In this document: positions 18,415 through 26,900 of the stretch, one piece after another
How the letters are laid out: each line of letters begins with the position of its first letter
Position numbering within the stretch: the first letter of the stretch is position 1
NCBI GenBank assembly: GCA_030652115.1
Contig: JAUSBK010000001.1
Coordinates: 182,254 to 246,253, forward strand
DNA length: 64,000 bases
From: Coriobacteriia bacterium
GTDB lineage: Bacteria > Actinomycetota > Coriobacteriia > Anaerosomatales > Anaerosomataceae
Direction of reading: 5' to 3'
Position numbers and translations under genes: made by a program
Notes under the pieces: model-generated
Database searches by the model: none
What the model was told of the DNA's origin: nothing
What the model saw: only the letters and a program-made list of their open reading frames with translations

Positions 18415-18543
18415 TCCAGGGTCGCTCCCTCCGCGCTTCGCGTGCGGGATGACTCCCAGCGAAGGCACCTTCCGGCGCCGAGATTGCGACTCTATGCGCC
18501 AAAGCCGATAAACGGGGTACGTTCTACCTCGGAGGTGGTCGCA

Positions 18544-20178
18544 TTGGTCCCAGGAGAACCCCGCGAGAGCGCGCAGAGTACGTCACCCAGTTCTCATGAG
18601 AACACGCAGATCCCCATACCACCCATCGCGCTAGCCGTTCGTCTGCGCGACAACGCCCCGGAGTTGGATGCGGCGTTCGCGGGCATGAGCGAGCAGGTAA
18701 GCGTCCAGGACGTCCGCCAGAGGTACCTCTACGCCAACAAGGCGGTTCTCGAATCGTTTGGCGAGCAACTCGGCGATGTGGTCGGCAGGACGTGGCAGGA
18801 GCTCGGCGCCGGCGGCGAAGTAGCCGCGGCGCTGCTTGCCCAGCGCGACGAGGTGATCCTATCGGGGAAACCGGTGCGAGGGGAGTTCCCGTATTTGACG
18901 GATACGGGCGAGGGCGTGGTGACGTACGCGATCTCACCGCTGGTGGGGCCCGAGGGCGCGGTGCATGCCACGACGACCGTGTCCCGCGTGACCACTGGCC
19001 CGCCGGAGGCTCCGGAGACCGAGAGCGCCGCGTTCCGGTATCGCGCGGTGTTTGAGCACTCGAGTCAAGGCGCCATGCTGATCGACGGCACGATCACCTC
19101 GATGAATCCAGCCGCGGAGAGCATCCTCGGCCTCTCGATCGAGGACCTCAAGAGGAACGCATTCGACGACCCGCACTGGCATGTCATACGTGGCGACGGA
19201 ACCGTCTTTCCCGCGGGCACCAACCCCCTGAGCGTCGCGCGCGTTACCGGCGAGCCGGTGATCGACGTGTTGATGGGCTTCCTCAATCCGCTCACGGGCG
19301 CGAACCGCTGGCTGTGTGTGAGCGCGATCCCTGTCGTCTCAAGAGAGGGAGCCGACGAGGAGAGCATGACCCTCGTGGTGTTCAACGACGTGACTGCCGA
19401 ACACAACGCAGGTCAAGAGAACCACGAGCTCAGGCGCAGGATGGAGCAACAGGTGCTGGACGGCACCGCTGCGCTCTACGAGGTTAGAGCGCAACTTGCG
19501 GAGGAGCTCCAACACCATGCTATGGCCGATGATCTTGCGCGCCAGAGCCTCGCAGGGACCCTGCGCGCGCTGGCGAGGATCTCCGAGATACGCGACATGT
19601 ACACCGCGGGGCACCAAGGGCGTGTCGCCGGACTGGCCCTGGCCATAGCGGTCGAACTCGGCTGGACGGCCGAGCGCCGACGATTTGTGAGCGTCGCAGC
19701 CTCCCTGCATGACATCGGAAAGCTCGTTGTGCCGGCCGAGATCCTTTCGAAGCCCGCATCATTGACGTACGCCGAGTTCGAACTCGTGAAGAGTCACCCG
19801 GAGGCCGGCGCGGCGATTCTGCAGCACATCACGTTCCCATGGCCAGTGGCCGACGTGGTTGCACAGCACCACGAGCGGCTGGACGGGAGCGGGTACCCGC
19901 AGGGCCTGAGCGGTGACCAGATCAGACCGGAAGCCATGGTGATCGCAGTCGCGGACGTGGTGGAGGCGGTCTCTTCGCACCGGCCGTACCGGGCAGCGCA
20001 CGGCGTGGAATACGCACTCGACTTGATTCGTGCCGGTAGCGGGACGGCGTTCGACCCGAAGGTCGTCGATGCCTGTGTCGCGGTGTTCGAAAAGGGAGAG
20101 TTCGTGTTCGCCGAGAGCACGGTCTTCACGTTCGGAGAGTCTGCAGCTGCAGCGGGGCGTCAGACCCCCGCCACGTAG
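18544..20178 (+). CDS. PAS-domain sensor with C-terminal HD-GYP domain (probable cyclic-di-GMP phosphodiesterase)
   Basis: A protein of about 544 residues. Two PAS domains come first (about 40-160 and 170-300; VFEHSSQGAMLIDGTITSMN marks the second), then a coiled coil and an HD-GYP domain. The HD-GYP motifs are intact: TAGHQGRVAGLA, LHDIGKLVVP, HHERLDGSGYPQGL and ADVVEAVSSHRPYR. A working phosphodiesterase that hydrolyses cyclic-di-GMP in response to a PAS-sensed signal is expected. No membrane segment is seen, so it is cytoplasmic. The start is uncertain: TTG 18544 has GGAGG (18531-18535) at ideal distance, GTG 18535 is the other candidate. The frame continues upstream through the tRNA, which cannot be coding. 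The 3' end lies inside a terminator hairpin. Confidence 0.88.
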   Translation: MVPGEPRESAQSTSPSSHENTQIPIPPIALAVRLRDNAPELDAAFAGMSEQVSVQDVRQRYLYANKAVLESFGEQLGDVVGRTWQELGAGGEVAAALLAQRDEVILSGKPVRGEFPYLTDTGEGVVTYAISPLVGPEGAVHATTTVSRVTTGPPEAPETESAAFRYRAVFEHSSQGAMLIDGTITSMNPAAESILGLSIEDLKRNAFDDPHWHVIRGDGTVFPAGTNPLSVARVTGEPVIDVLMGFLNPLTGANRWLCVSAIPVVSREGADEESMTLVVFNDVTAEHNAGQENHELRRRMEQQVLDGTAALYEVRAQLAEELQHHAMADDLARQSLAGTLRALARISEIRDMYTAGHQGRVAGLALAIAVELGWTAERRRFVSVAASLHDIGKLVVPAEILSKPASLTYAEFELVKSHPEAGAAILQHITFPWPVADVVAQHHERLDGSGYPQGLSGDQIRPEAMVIAVADVVEAVSSHRPYRAAHGVEYALDLIRAGSGTAFDPKVVDACVAVFEKGEFVFAESTVFTFGESAAAAGRQTPAT

Positions 20179-20200
20179 AAGCCGGGGCGGGGGTCTGACG
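20158..20200. terminator. Bidirectional terminator between convergent genes
   Basis: A perfect 15-base stem CGTCAGACCCCCGCC (20158-20172) pairs with GGCGGGGGTCTGACG (20186-20200). It overlaps the end of the HD-GYP gene and lies 13 bases from the stop of the minus-strand zinc-ribbon gene. It could serve both directions. No T-tract is present. Confidence 0.8.
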
Positions 20201-20213
20201 CGTCACGCCCGCC

Positions 20214-20861
20214 TCACCCCTTCTTCGCGCCACACTCCGGGCAGAACTTCGCGCTCTCCGGCACTGCCGCGCCACACTCGGGGCAATACGCCTTCTGCGC
20301 CAGCTTCTGACCGCACTCGGGGCAGAACTTGGCGCCCTTTGTCTCGGCGCCACACGCGGGGCACACGAGCTGCGCACGCTCCTTGACGTCCATGTGCTTG
20401 CCCTCGTGGATGCCGGCGAGCGCTGCCTTCTCACCCGCAGCCTGAACCCTGCCCGCCGCGAACGCGCTCTCGATCTCGACTTCCGCCGAGGGCGCGTCGT
20501 TAAGGCAAAGCCCGGCCTCCTCGTTCCAGCAGGCGTCGCAGAAGTAGTTGGTGCACTTGGGGCACCGATGGAAGTGGACCTGCGCCGCCTCGATGGCGAG
20601 CTGGAACTGCTTGTCGTGCTCGAGCCCGAACGCCTTGTCGGACACGCCGTCGGCCACGTCGCTCACGTTGCCGAGGACCCCGCCGAAGATGCCCGCGGCC
20701 TTGCCGACCCACTCGGCAGCCTGACCGGCCTTGAACGGGACGAACTCGCTGCGCCACGCGTCTCCGCACCGCTCGCAGTTGAACTCGAACTGGAAACCGG
20801 CGCGCGCACCGTCCTCTGCGCTCAGGTCGGTGTAGTTGTCGGAGAACTTGAACTCGGCCAT
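20214..20861 (-). CDS. Zinc-ribbon protein of unknown function
   Basis: A 215-residue soluble protein rich in CxxC pairs. An N-terminal pair (NCERCGDAW) is followed by RCPKCTNYFCDACW and a GLC. The C-terminal about 60 residues contain two double zinc ribbons, CPACGAETKGAKFCPECG and CPECGAAVPESAKFCPECG. A Gly/Val-rich stretch (about 50-80) could be amphipathic. Similar proteins are common in Actinomycetota and Firmicutes, but their function is not known to me; zinc binding and protein or nucleic-acid contact are reasonable guesses. ATG 20861 has AGGGGG-type spacing upstream. The next minus-strand gene ends 82 bases downstream. Confidence 0.85.
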   Translation of the reverse strand: MAEFKFSDNYTDLSAEDGARAGFQFEFNCERCGDAWRSEFVPFKAGQAAEWVGKAAGIFGGVLGNVSDVADGVSDKAFGLEHDKQFQLAIEAAQVHFHRCPKCTNYFCDACWNEEAGLCLNDAPSAEVEIESAFAAGRVQAAGEKAALAGIHEGKHMDVKERAQLVCPACGAETKGAKFCPECGQKLAQKAYCPECGAAVPESAKFCPECGAKKG

Positions 20862-20942
20862 CAGTGCCCCCTCGTGTCACATGAGTCATCACCGACGATG
20901 CTAGGGCGACCGCGCACCGAGCGTCAACGCCGAAATGTCAGA

Positions 20943-22079
20943 TCAGTAGCGCAGCACGGCGACCACGTCAGCTCCATGCGGCATCTGCTCGCCGGGGAGA
21001 CTGACGACCCTCCCACCGTTCTCCAGCGTGTGGAGCGCGGCAAGGTCGAGAAGATCCTCTCCATCGGCGCCGTCCTTCACGGTCACGCGGCCCGAGTCGG
21101 CGTCGTAGGTGCCATGACGCTCGGCCTCATCAGCGAGCAGCAGCGTCTCCACACGCCCGTGGTGCGCCGCAGGCACGATCGTCTCCGGGTCCGGCGTGAT
21201 CTTGGAAGACCCCCACGCCTCCTCGATCCGGGCAACGAGGCGTGCGTACTCCTCTTCGGCGAGGTGGTCGGCCACCTCGGTCGCCCGGGCGTGCAGCGCG
21301 GACGTGGTCAGGGAGTCGGTGTTGCCGGTGATCGCTTCGACGGCGAGGTGTCGGTACGTGTTGGTGTCGCGGTAGAGCGGCAGCAGGTAGTCCACCCCTG
21401 CAAGGATGAGTGGAGCGTCGCTGTCGCGCAGATGGTCGTGCAGACCGCCGTCGATCGCGCGGAAGAACCGGACCAGCTGGTCTTTGACCGGCGTCTCGCC
21501 TGTTCCGTGGAAGATCGCCGGGCCGCGGCTGCCGCTGCCGGAGTGGAACTGCAGCGAGGCCTTCTCAAAGTCGTCCCACTGCATCGCGTCAGACAGGCTC
21601 TCGGGAACGTGCTCGGCTGGCACTTCCGTGAGGGCCGCGCGCGAGCCCTCGAAGAGCCGGACGTGCTTCTGGCTGATCGAGAGCAGCCAGTAGGTCCGAT
21701 GAGTGCCGATGAGATCCAGGACGGGGCGCAGATGATACCGGTCGTTCACCACGACGGACTCCTGTGCGGCGCGTTCCAGCCTGAAGGTACGCATCCCCTC
21801 AGGCCCGATCAGGAGGACCAGGCCCTCGGTCGACCGCAGCCAGAACGGGCGGTCCTCGGACAGCGCCTGAGCGGGTGCGAGCAACCCGACGATCTCGGCG
21901 GGCTTCACGCCGCGTGCTGCGAGTGCGTCAGCGGCGCTCCGCAGCAGGTTCCTGAGGCGTGTGGTGTCCTCCTCCTGGCTTCCGGGACTGAACCGGTGCG
22001 TGGGCATGACGAGCGAGATCCGGTGTCCTCCGCGCGTCCGGGCAAGCTCGAGTGCATCGTCGAGGGTGAGTCCATCCAC
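20943..22079 (-). CDS. baeRF-like protein (archaeo-eukaryotic release factor-related family)
   Basis: A 378-residue protein that resembles bacterial homologues of the eRF1/aRF1 domain fold (baeRF families 3/7). Features are RISLVMPTHRFSPGSQEEDTTRLRNLL near the N-terminus, YWLLSISQKHVRLFEGS in the middle, HDHLRDSDAPLILAGVDYLLPLYR, and a C-terminal domain ending PHGADVVAVLRY. Members have been proposed to act on stalled ribosomes or in stress responses; direct evidence is limited. The start is GTG 22079, preceded by GGGAGG five bases upstream. Longer frames run through the terminator at 22196-22225 and are unlikely. Confidence is moderate for the family and low for function. Confidence 0.75.
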   Translation of the reverse strand: MDGLTLDDALELARTRGGHRISLVMPTHRFSPGSQEEDTTRLRNLLRSAADALAARGVKPAEIVGLLAPAQALSEDRPFWLRSTEGLVLLIGPEGMRTFRLERAAQESVVVNDRYHLRPVLDLIGTHRTYWLLSISQKHVRLFEGSRAALTEVPAEHVPESLSDAMQWDDFEKASLQFHSGSGSRGPAIFHGTGETPVKDQLVRFFRAIDGGLHDHLRDSDAPLILAGVDYLLPLYRDTNTYRHLAVEAITGNTDSLTTSALHARATEVADHLAEEEYARLVARIEEAWGSSKITPDPETIVPAAHHGRVETLLLADEAERHGTYDADSGRVTVKDGADGEDLLDLAALHTLENGGRVVSLPGEQMPHGADVVAVLRY

Positions 22080-22195
22080 GGCAACCTCCCTGTGTCGGGG
22101 CTGGTGGCATCGCTGGAAGGCGGCGGCGTTTCGCGTGTCCGCGCATCCAGGCATAGGTGGATATACCCACCAGCGGGCACATGCCCGAAACGCGC

Positions 22196-22225
22196 AAGTG
22201 CGGCCGCCCGGGGGCGACCGCACTT
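22196..22225 (-). terminator. Hairpin terminator after the proline-rich membrane-protein gene
   Basis: AAGTGCGG(C)CGCCC (22196-22209) pairs with GGGCG(A)CCGCACTT (22212-22225) with one mismatch. It lies 37 bases after the stop of the minus-strand gene at 22262 and upstream of the baeRF-like gene. There is no T-tract. Confidence 0.65.
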
Positions 22226-22261
22226 CGTGCACAACGCTTCAGAGGTGCAGCAGCCCTGCGG

Positions 22262-23011
22262 CTACAGATCCTCTTCAAGCATATCGGCGATGTTCTTGAT
22301 CTCGGTCACGCGCCAGATATCCTCGTCGCCGACGGTCTCCTTGACCATGCCGAGGACGTAGGTGACCTCCTCGCCGTCCTCGATCGTGACGATCGTGATC
22401 TCGGCGGTGCTGTTCTCGATCGACGTAGAGGTGGTGGTGTAGTTCGGGAAGGGAACCTGGCCCTCTTCGAGCGCATCCACGCTGAACTCGCCAATCATCT
22501 CGTCCACGAACGCGTCCTCGGGGAGGATGTCCTCACGCAGCATGCGGTCGGCCTCTTCCTCGCCGAGCTCGGTGACGAGGGACTCATAGTCCGGCGTGCT
22601 CTTCACGTAGTCGATGAAGTCGGAGTACGCCGAGCGGGACACCGACTCCGAGTCGAAGTACTTCTCGAACGTTGCGGTGTCGCCATCGAGTGCCGCCTGG
22701 TTGATCGCGTCGATCGACGCGCCCGGCTCAGCGGCCGCACTGAACAGGGAGACGCCGGCGATCGTAAGGCCGATGCAGCCGAGCAGACCCACACCGACTA
22801 TCGCGAGGACGATCCACAGCCAGGTCTTCTTCTTCGGCGGCGCAACGGGTGCAGGCGCATAGCCGGCCGGTGCAGGCGCATAGCCGGCTGCCGGGGGCGC
22901 AGCGGGCGTCGGCGGAGCCGGCTGCTGGTATGCCGGCGCGGGAGGCTGCTGGGGGTAGGAGGGCGGTGGAGGCGTGCCGGGGGCCGGGTTCTGGCCGGGG
23001 TAGTCGTCCAT
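22262..23011 (-). CDS. Membrane-anchored protein with proline-rich N-terminus
   Basis: A 249-residue protein. The first about 60 residues are Pro/Ala/Tyr/Gln-rich and include the tandem GYAPAPAGYAPAP. KKK leads into one transmembrane helix (WIVLAIVGVGLLGCIGLTIA, about 66-85). An extracytoplasmic domain of about 160 residues follows, with a SIDAINQAALDGDTATFEKYF start and alternating beta strands (TYVLGMVKETVGDEDIWRVTE). This resembles DUF4878/NTF2-like lipoprotein-type domains, but I cannot assign a family with confidence. ATG 23011 follows AGGAG at good spacing. The DNA holds a direct repeat of about 20 bases (22848-22867, 22869-22888) encoding the tandem motif. Confidence 0.82.
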   Translation of the reverse strand: MDDYPGQNPAPGTPPPPSYPQQPPAPAYQQPAPPTPAAPPAAGYAPAPAGYAPAPVAPPKKKTWLWIVLAIVGVGLLGCIGLTIAGVSLFSAAAEPGASIDAINQAALDGDTATFEKYFDSESVSRSAYSDFIDYVKSTPDYESLVTELGEEEADRMLREDILPEDAFVDEMIGEFSVDALEEGQVPFPNYTTTSTSIENSTAEITIVTIEDGEEVTYVLGMVKETVGDEDIWRVTEIKNIADMLEEDL

Positions 23012-23159
23012 GAGATCTCCTCGCATGAAGACGGGCGGCTGGCGTTGTGCAGATTGTGCGCCCCCGCCGTCCGTGCGTCAAAGAGTCCGGCAGTTCCGCC
23101 GGTACCGTCGTTCGGGGATACTCACTAGTGTGCGAGGCTCAAGGAAGGAGCGCGGCGCC

Positions 23160-23972
23160 ATGCCGTCGATCTTGATCACCGGGGTGTCCTCCGGGCTGGG
23201 GCAGGCGCTTGCGCTGCGGGCACACGCGGCGGGGTGGACCGTCTTCGGGACCGTGCGCGACGACACGAGCGCCGAAGCCAACGGGCTGCCCGCCGATGTG
23301 AGCATCTACCGCCTCGAGCTCAGATTCCCGCACGCGGTCAACAGCTTCACGCAGCGCTTCATCGCCGATAACGGCGTGCCGGACGTGCTCGTCAACAACG
23401 CCGGGTACGTCGTCTACGCGCCGGTCGAAGAGGTGTCGGCCGAGACCCTTCGCGACATCTTCCAGGTCAACACGTTCTCGGCGATCGAATTGACGGGTGC
23501 GATGCTCCCGTCCATGCGCGAGCGGGGCAGCGGGACGATCGTGAACGTCAGCTCGATCGGCGGGCGTTTCGTCTTCCCGTTCTTCACGGTCTACAACGCC
23601 ACCAAGCACGCGCTTGAGGGGTTCAGCGAGGGGCTGTGGCACGAACTCAAGCCCTTCGGCGTGCGCGTGAAGATCGTCGAACCCGGCTACGTCGAGACGC
23701 CCATCTACCGGGCGATGGACGACCGCGCCGAGCCGACCGGCCCCTACGCGCCGTACCTTCGGGCGATGAACAGCTTCGGAGCGAGCGTTGAGAAGCGTAC
23801 GGGCGCGGCCGACGCGGCCGATGAGGTCTGGGCGGCGATCATGGACCCCTCGGACCGCTTGCGTTACCCGGTGGCCGCATACGCTCGCGCGCTTCTTCGG
23901 GCCCGCGCACTCCTTGGCGGCCAGCGCTTCATGCGCCTCATGCACCCGCGCTGGATGGGGCAGGACCGCTAG
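23160..23972 (+). CDS. Short-chain dehydrogenase/reductase
   Basis: A 270-residue NAD(P)-dependent oxidoreductase of the classical SDR type. The Rossmann nucleotide-binding motif is TGVSSGLGQA (residues 6-15). NNAG, the active-site Ser in IVNVSSIGG and YNATKHA (Tyr and Lys of the YxxxK motif) are all present. The substrate is unknown; the 17-beta-hydroxysteroid/retinol-type subgroup fits the sequence best. ATG 23160 has AAGGAAGGAG nine bases upstream. It is divergent from the proline-rich protein gene and convergent with the giant glucan synthase gene, from which it is only nine bases apart. Confidence 0.93.
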   Translation: MPSILITGVSSGLGQALALRAHAAGWTVFGTVRDDTSAEANGLPADVSIYRLELRFPHAVNSFTQRFIADNGVPDVLVNNAGYVVYAPVEEVSAETLRDIFQVNTFSAIELTGAMLPSMRERGSGTIVNVSSIGGRFVFPFFTVYNATKHALEGFSEGLWHELKPFGVRVKIVEPGYVETPIYRAMDDRAEPTGPYAPYLRAMNSFGASVEKRTGAADAADEVWAAIMDPSDRLRYPVAAYARALLRARALLGGQRFMRLMHPRWMGQDR

Positions 23973-23981
23973 CCGAAGCCG

Positions 23982-26900
23982 CTACGCGCCGATCAGCCCC
24001 ACAACCACCTCGTGCGTCGCGCCGTCGTCGGTGAGCGCCACGCGGACGCCGGCAAGACGCTGCCCGTCGAGCGTCACGTGCGAGACGCCGCGGTTGACGC
24101 CGCGCGGGTTCTCCACGGTGATCGCATAGGTCGTGGTGCCGAACCGGTAGGTCATCGAGTAGCGGTCCCAGTCCTTCGGGATGCACGGGTCGAACTCGAG
24201 GTAGCGTGTGCCTGACTCGGCAACCGTGCGAAGGCCGAGGATGCCGCGCACCGCCACCTGGAAGAACCAGGCAGCCGAGCCGGTGTACCAGGTCCAGCCG
24301 CCGCGCCCGGTGTGCGGGTCGACCGCGTACACGTCGGCAGCCACCACGTACGGCTCCACCTTGTACCGCTCGACCGCTTCGGCATCGAGCGCATGGGAAA
24401 GCGGGTTGAGCAGGTCCAGCAGCGAGACAGCCTCGTCGCCGTCACCGAGCCGCGCATACGCGAGCGCCACCCAGAGTGCGGCATGCGTGTACTGCCCGCC
24501 GTTCTCGCGTACGCCCGGAACGTAGCCCTTGATGTAGCCGGGGTCGTGCTGCATCGCGTCGAACGGCGGGGTGAGCAGCCTGATGAGCCCGTCGTCCCAC
24601 CTGACGAGCTGCTCCTCGACGGACTCCATCGCCCGTCGAGCGCGATCGCGATCGGCCCGGCCCGAGAGCACGGACCACGCCTGTGCGATGGCGTCGATCC
24701 GGCACTCGGCGGCCTCTGCGGTGCCGAGCGGGGTGCCGTCGTCGAAGAATGCGCGCCGGTACCACGAACCGTCCCATGCGCTCCGCTCGATCGCGGAGAT
24801 GAGCGCATCGGCGCGCGCTCGCAGCTCCGCGGCGCTCTCGGTGTCGCCACGCAGCGTGCAGACCTCGGCGAACGAACGGAACGTCACGTCGAGGAACCAG
24901 GCCATCCAGACGCTTTCTCCCTGGCCGCCGATGCCGACACGGTTCATGCCGTCGTTCCAGTCGCCGCCGCCCATGAGGGGTAGGCCGTGCATGCCGAGTG
25001 GGGCGAGACGGAGCGCAGCCATGCAGTGGTCGTAGACCGACGCGACCTCGAGGGAGGGGTTCGGCTGCAAGTAGAGATCCTCGCGGTCTGCCGGGACCAC
25101 CGCGCCCTCAAGGTACGGCGTCTCCACGTCGAGAACCGAGGTGTCGCCCGTGGCGAGGACGTACTCGGCGGTCACGTAGGCGAGCCAGTGACGGTCGTCC
25201 ACGAAGCGCGTGCGCACGCCGCGGCCAGAGACCGGTTGCCACCAATGCAGCACGTCGCCTTCGGGGAACTGGCGGCGCGACGCTTCGACGATCACCTCGC
25301 GTGCCAGTTCCGGCCGAACGTCGAGCAGCGCCAGGCTGTCCTGGAGCTGGTCGCGGAAGCCGTACGCGCCGGACGACTGGTACGTGGCCGTGCGGCCCCA
25401 CACGCGACACCCGAGCGACTGGTAGAGCGCCGCACCGTTGACCATGAAGTCGAGTCTCTCGTCCGGCGTGCGCGCCTGGATCGTGCCCAACAGTCCGCGC
25501 CATTGGGCGCGTGCCGCCTCGAGCTCGGATTCAGCGGCACCGGGCGCGCGAAGGCGAGTGACGAGCGTGTGCGCGTCCTCGATCGTCTCGCACTGTCCGA
25601 GCATGAAGACCACTTCGGCGGTCTCGCCCGGCGCGAGCTCCAGCGTGTGCATGAGCGCGCCGCAGTTGTCGTGGAAGCGGCCTGTCTGCGCGCCGAGGTT
25701 GCGGCGGCGCATCGCTTCCGGGGAGGCGGGGATGCCGTTGCGGCCGATGAACTCGGTTCGGCTTGCGGTGTACGAGCCGACCATGCCGCTGCATGCGACA
25801 AACGCCGGCCGGCCGGGGAAGTCCAGGTTGAACCAGCTGTGCGCCATCAGCATCTCGGCGTTCTCGTCCCACCACGTGACCACGCGCTGCTGCGCCTTGC
25901 TGCGCGAGTCGCCGAGACTCCACTCGACGAAGTGCGTGGCCGAGATGCGACGCGCACGGTCACCCGTGTTGGTGAGCCGGAGGCGCGCGATGCGCACCGG
26001 GTCTGTGGCCGCCACGAACCAGTCGAGCGCGTGGCTGATGCCATGTCCTTCGTGCTCGAAGCGCGAGTAACCACGTCCGTGGCGCACGATGTATGTGCCG
26101 TCCTCCCACACCGGAAGTGGCGTGGGGCTCCAGAACTCGCCGGTCTCCTCGTCGCGCAGGTAGATGCACTCGCCGCTGCCGTCGGACACCGGGTCGTTGT
26201 TCCATGTCGTGATGCGGTTCTCGTGGCTGTTCTCGGCCCACGTGCACCCGATCCCGGCCTCTGATACGAGCGTGCCGAAGCGAGGCGTGGCGATCACGTT
26301 CACCCACGGCGCGGGCGTGGTCCGGCGGCCGTCCAGGACGATCACGTACTCTTCGCGTTCGCGGTTGTACCCGCCGTAGCCATTGTCGAAGGCGAGTGTC
26401 GGACGCGTGACCGGGGTGACCGGGTACGCCTCGGCCTGGCGGGTGGGCACGAAGCGGTCGGGGTGCTCGGGGTAGCGCGCGCGCTGGTTGAGCTGCAGCG
26501 CGATCGGTCCGCCGTCACCGGTGATGAGCACCCGGGAGACGCTCTCGAGCAGGTTGCGGACCTCGGGAGCCATCTGGTCGGCGGTGCGCAGGTGCACCCC
26601 GCCTGGCTTGTCCGCGAGCTGCAGCGCGTGCGCGGTGCGCATGAGCATGCGCAGCCGGCCGTCGAGTTCCGAGGAGTAGGCGCTCGGCTTGGTGTTGAGG
26701 ATGACGAGATCGGAGACGAAGCCCTTGCTCCGCCAGTACTGATGCGCGAGGAGCGCCTGGCGCACGATCGGGGCCTCCTCGAGCCGGTCGATCGTCACGA
26801 GCAGGATCGGGTCGTCGCCGGAGATGCCGATCTGCCAGAGACCCGACATCCCGAGCCGGTTCTCGGTCTCGGTCAGGCACTTGATTCGCGAGTAGGGGTC

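Noticed and set aside
18334-18543. Longer N-terminus of the PAS/HD-GYP protein
   Set aside because: The frame would run through the tRNA-Ile and its terminator; a start at 18535 or 18544 fits the ribosome binding site.
20394-22361. Plus-strand open frame of about 655 codons
   Set aside because: It lies antisense to the zinc-ribbon and baeRF-like genes, crosses the terminator at 22196-22225, and has no recognisable domains.
22848-22888. Direct repeat of about 20 bases as a possible CRISPR or regulatory repeat
   Set aside because: There are only two adjoining copies inside a coding region, where they encode a proline-rich tandem motif.
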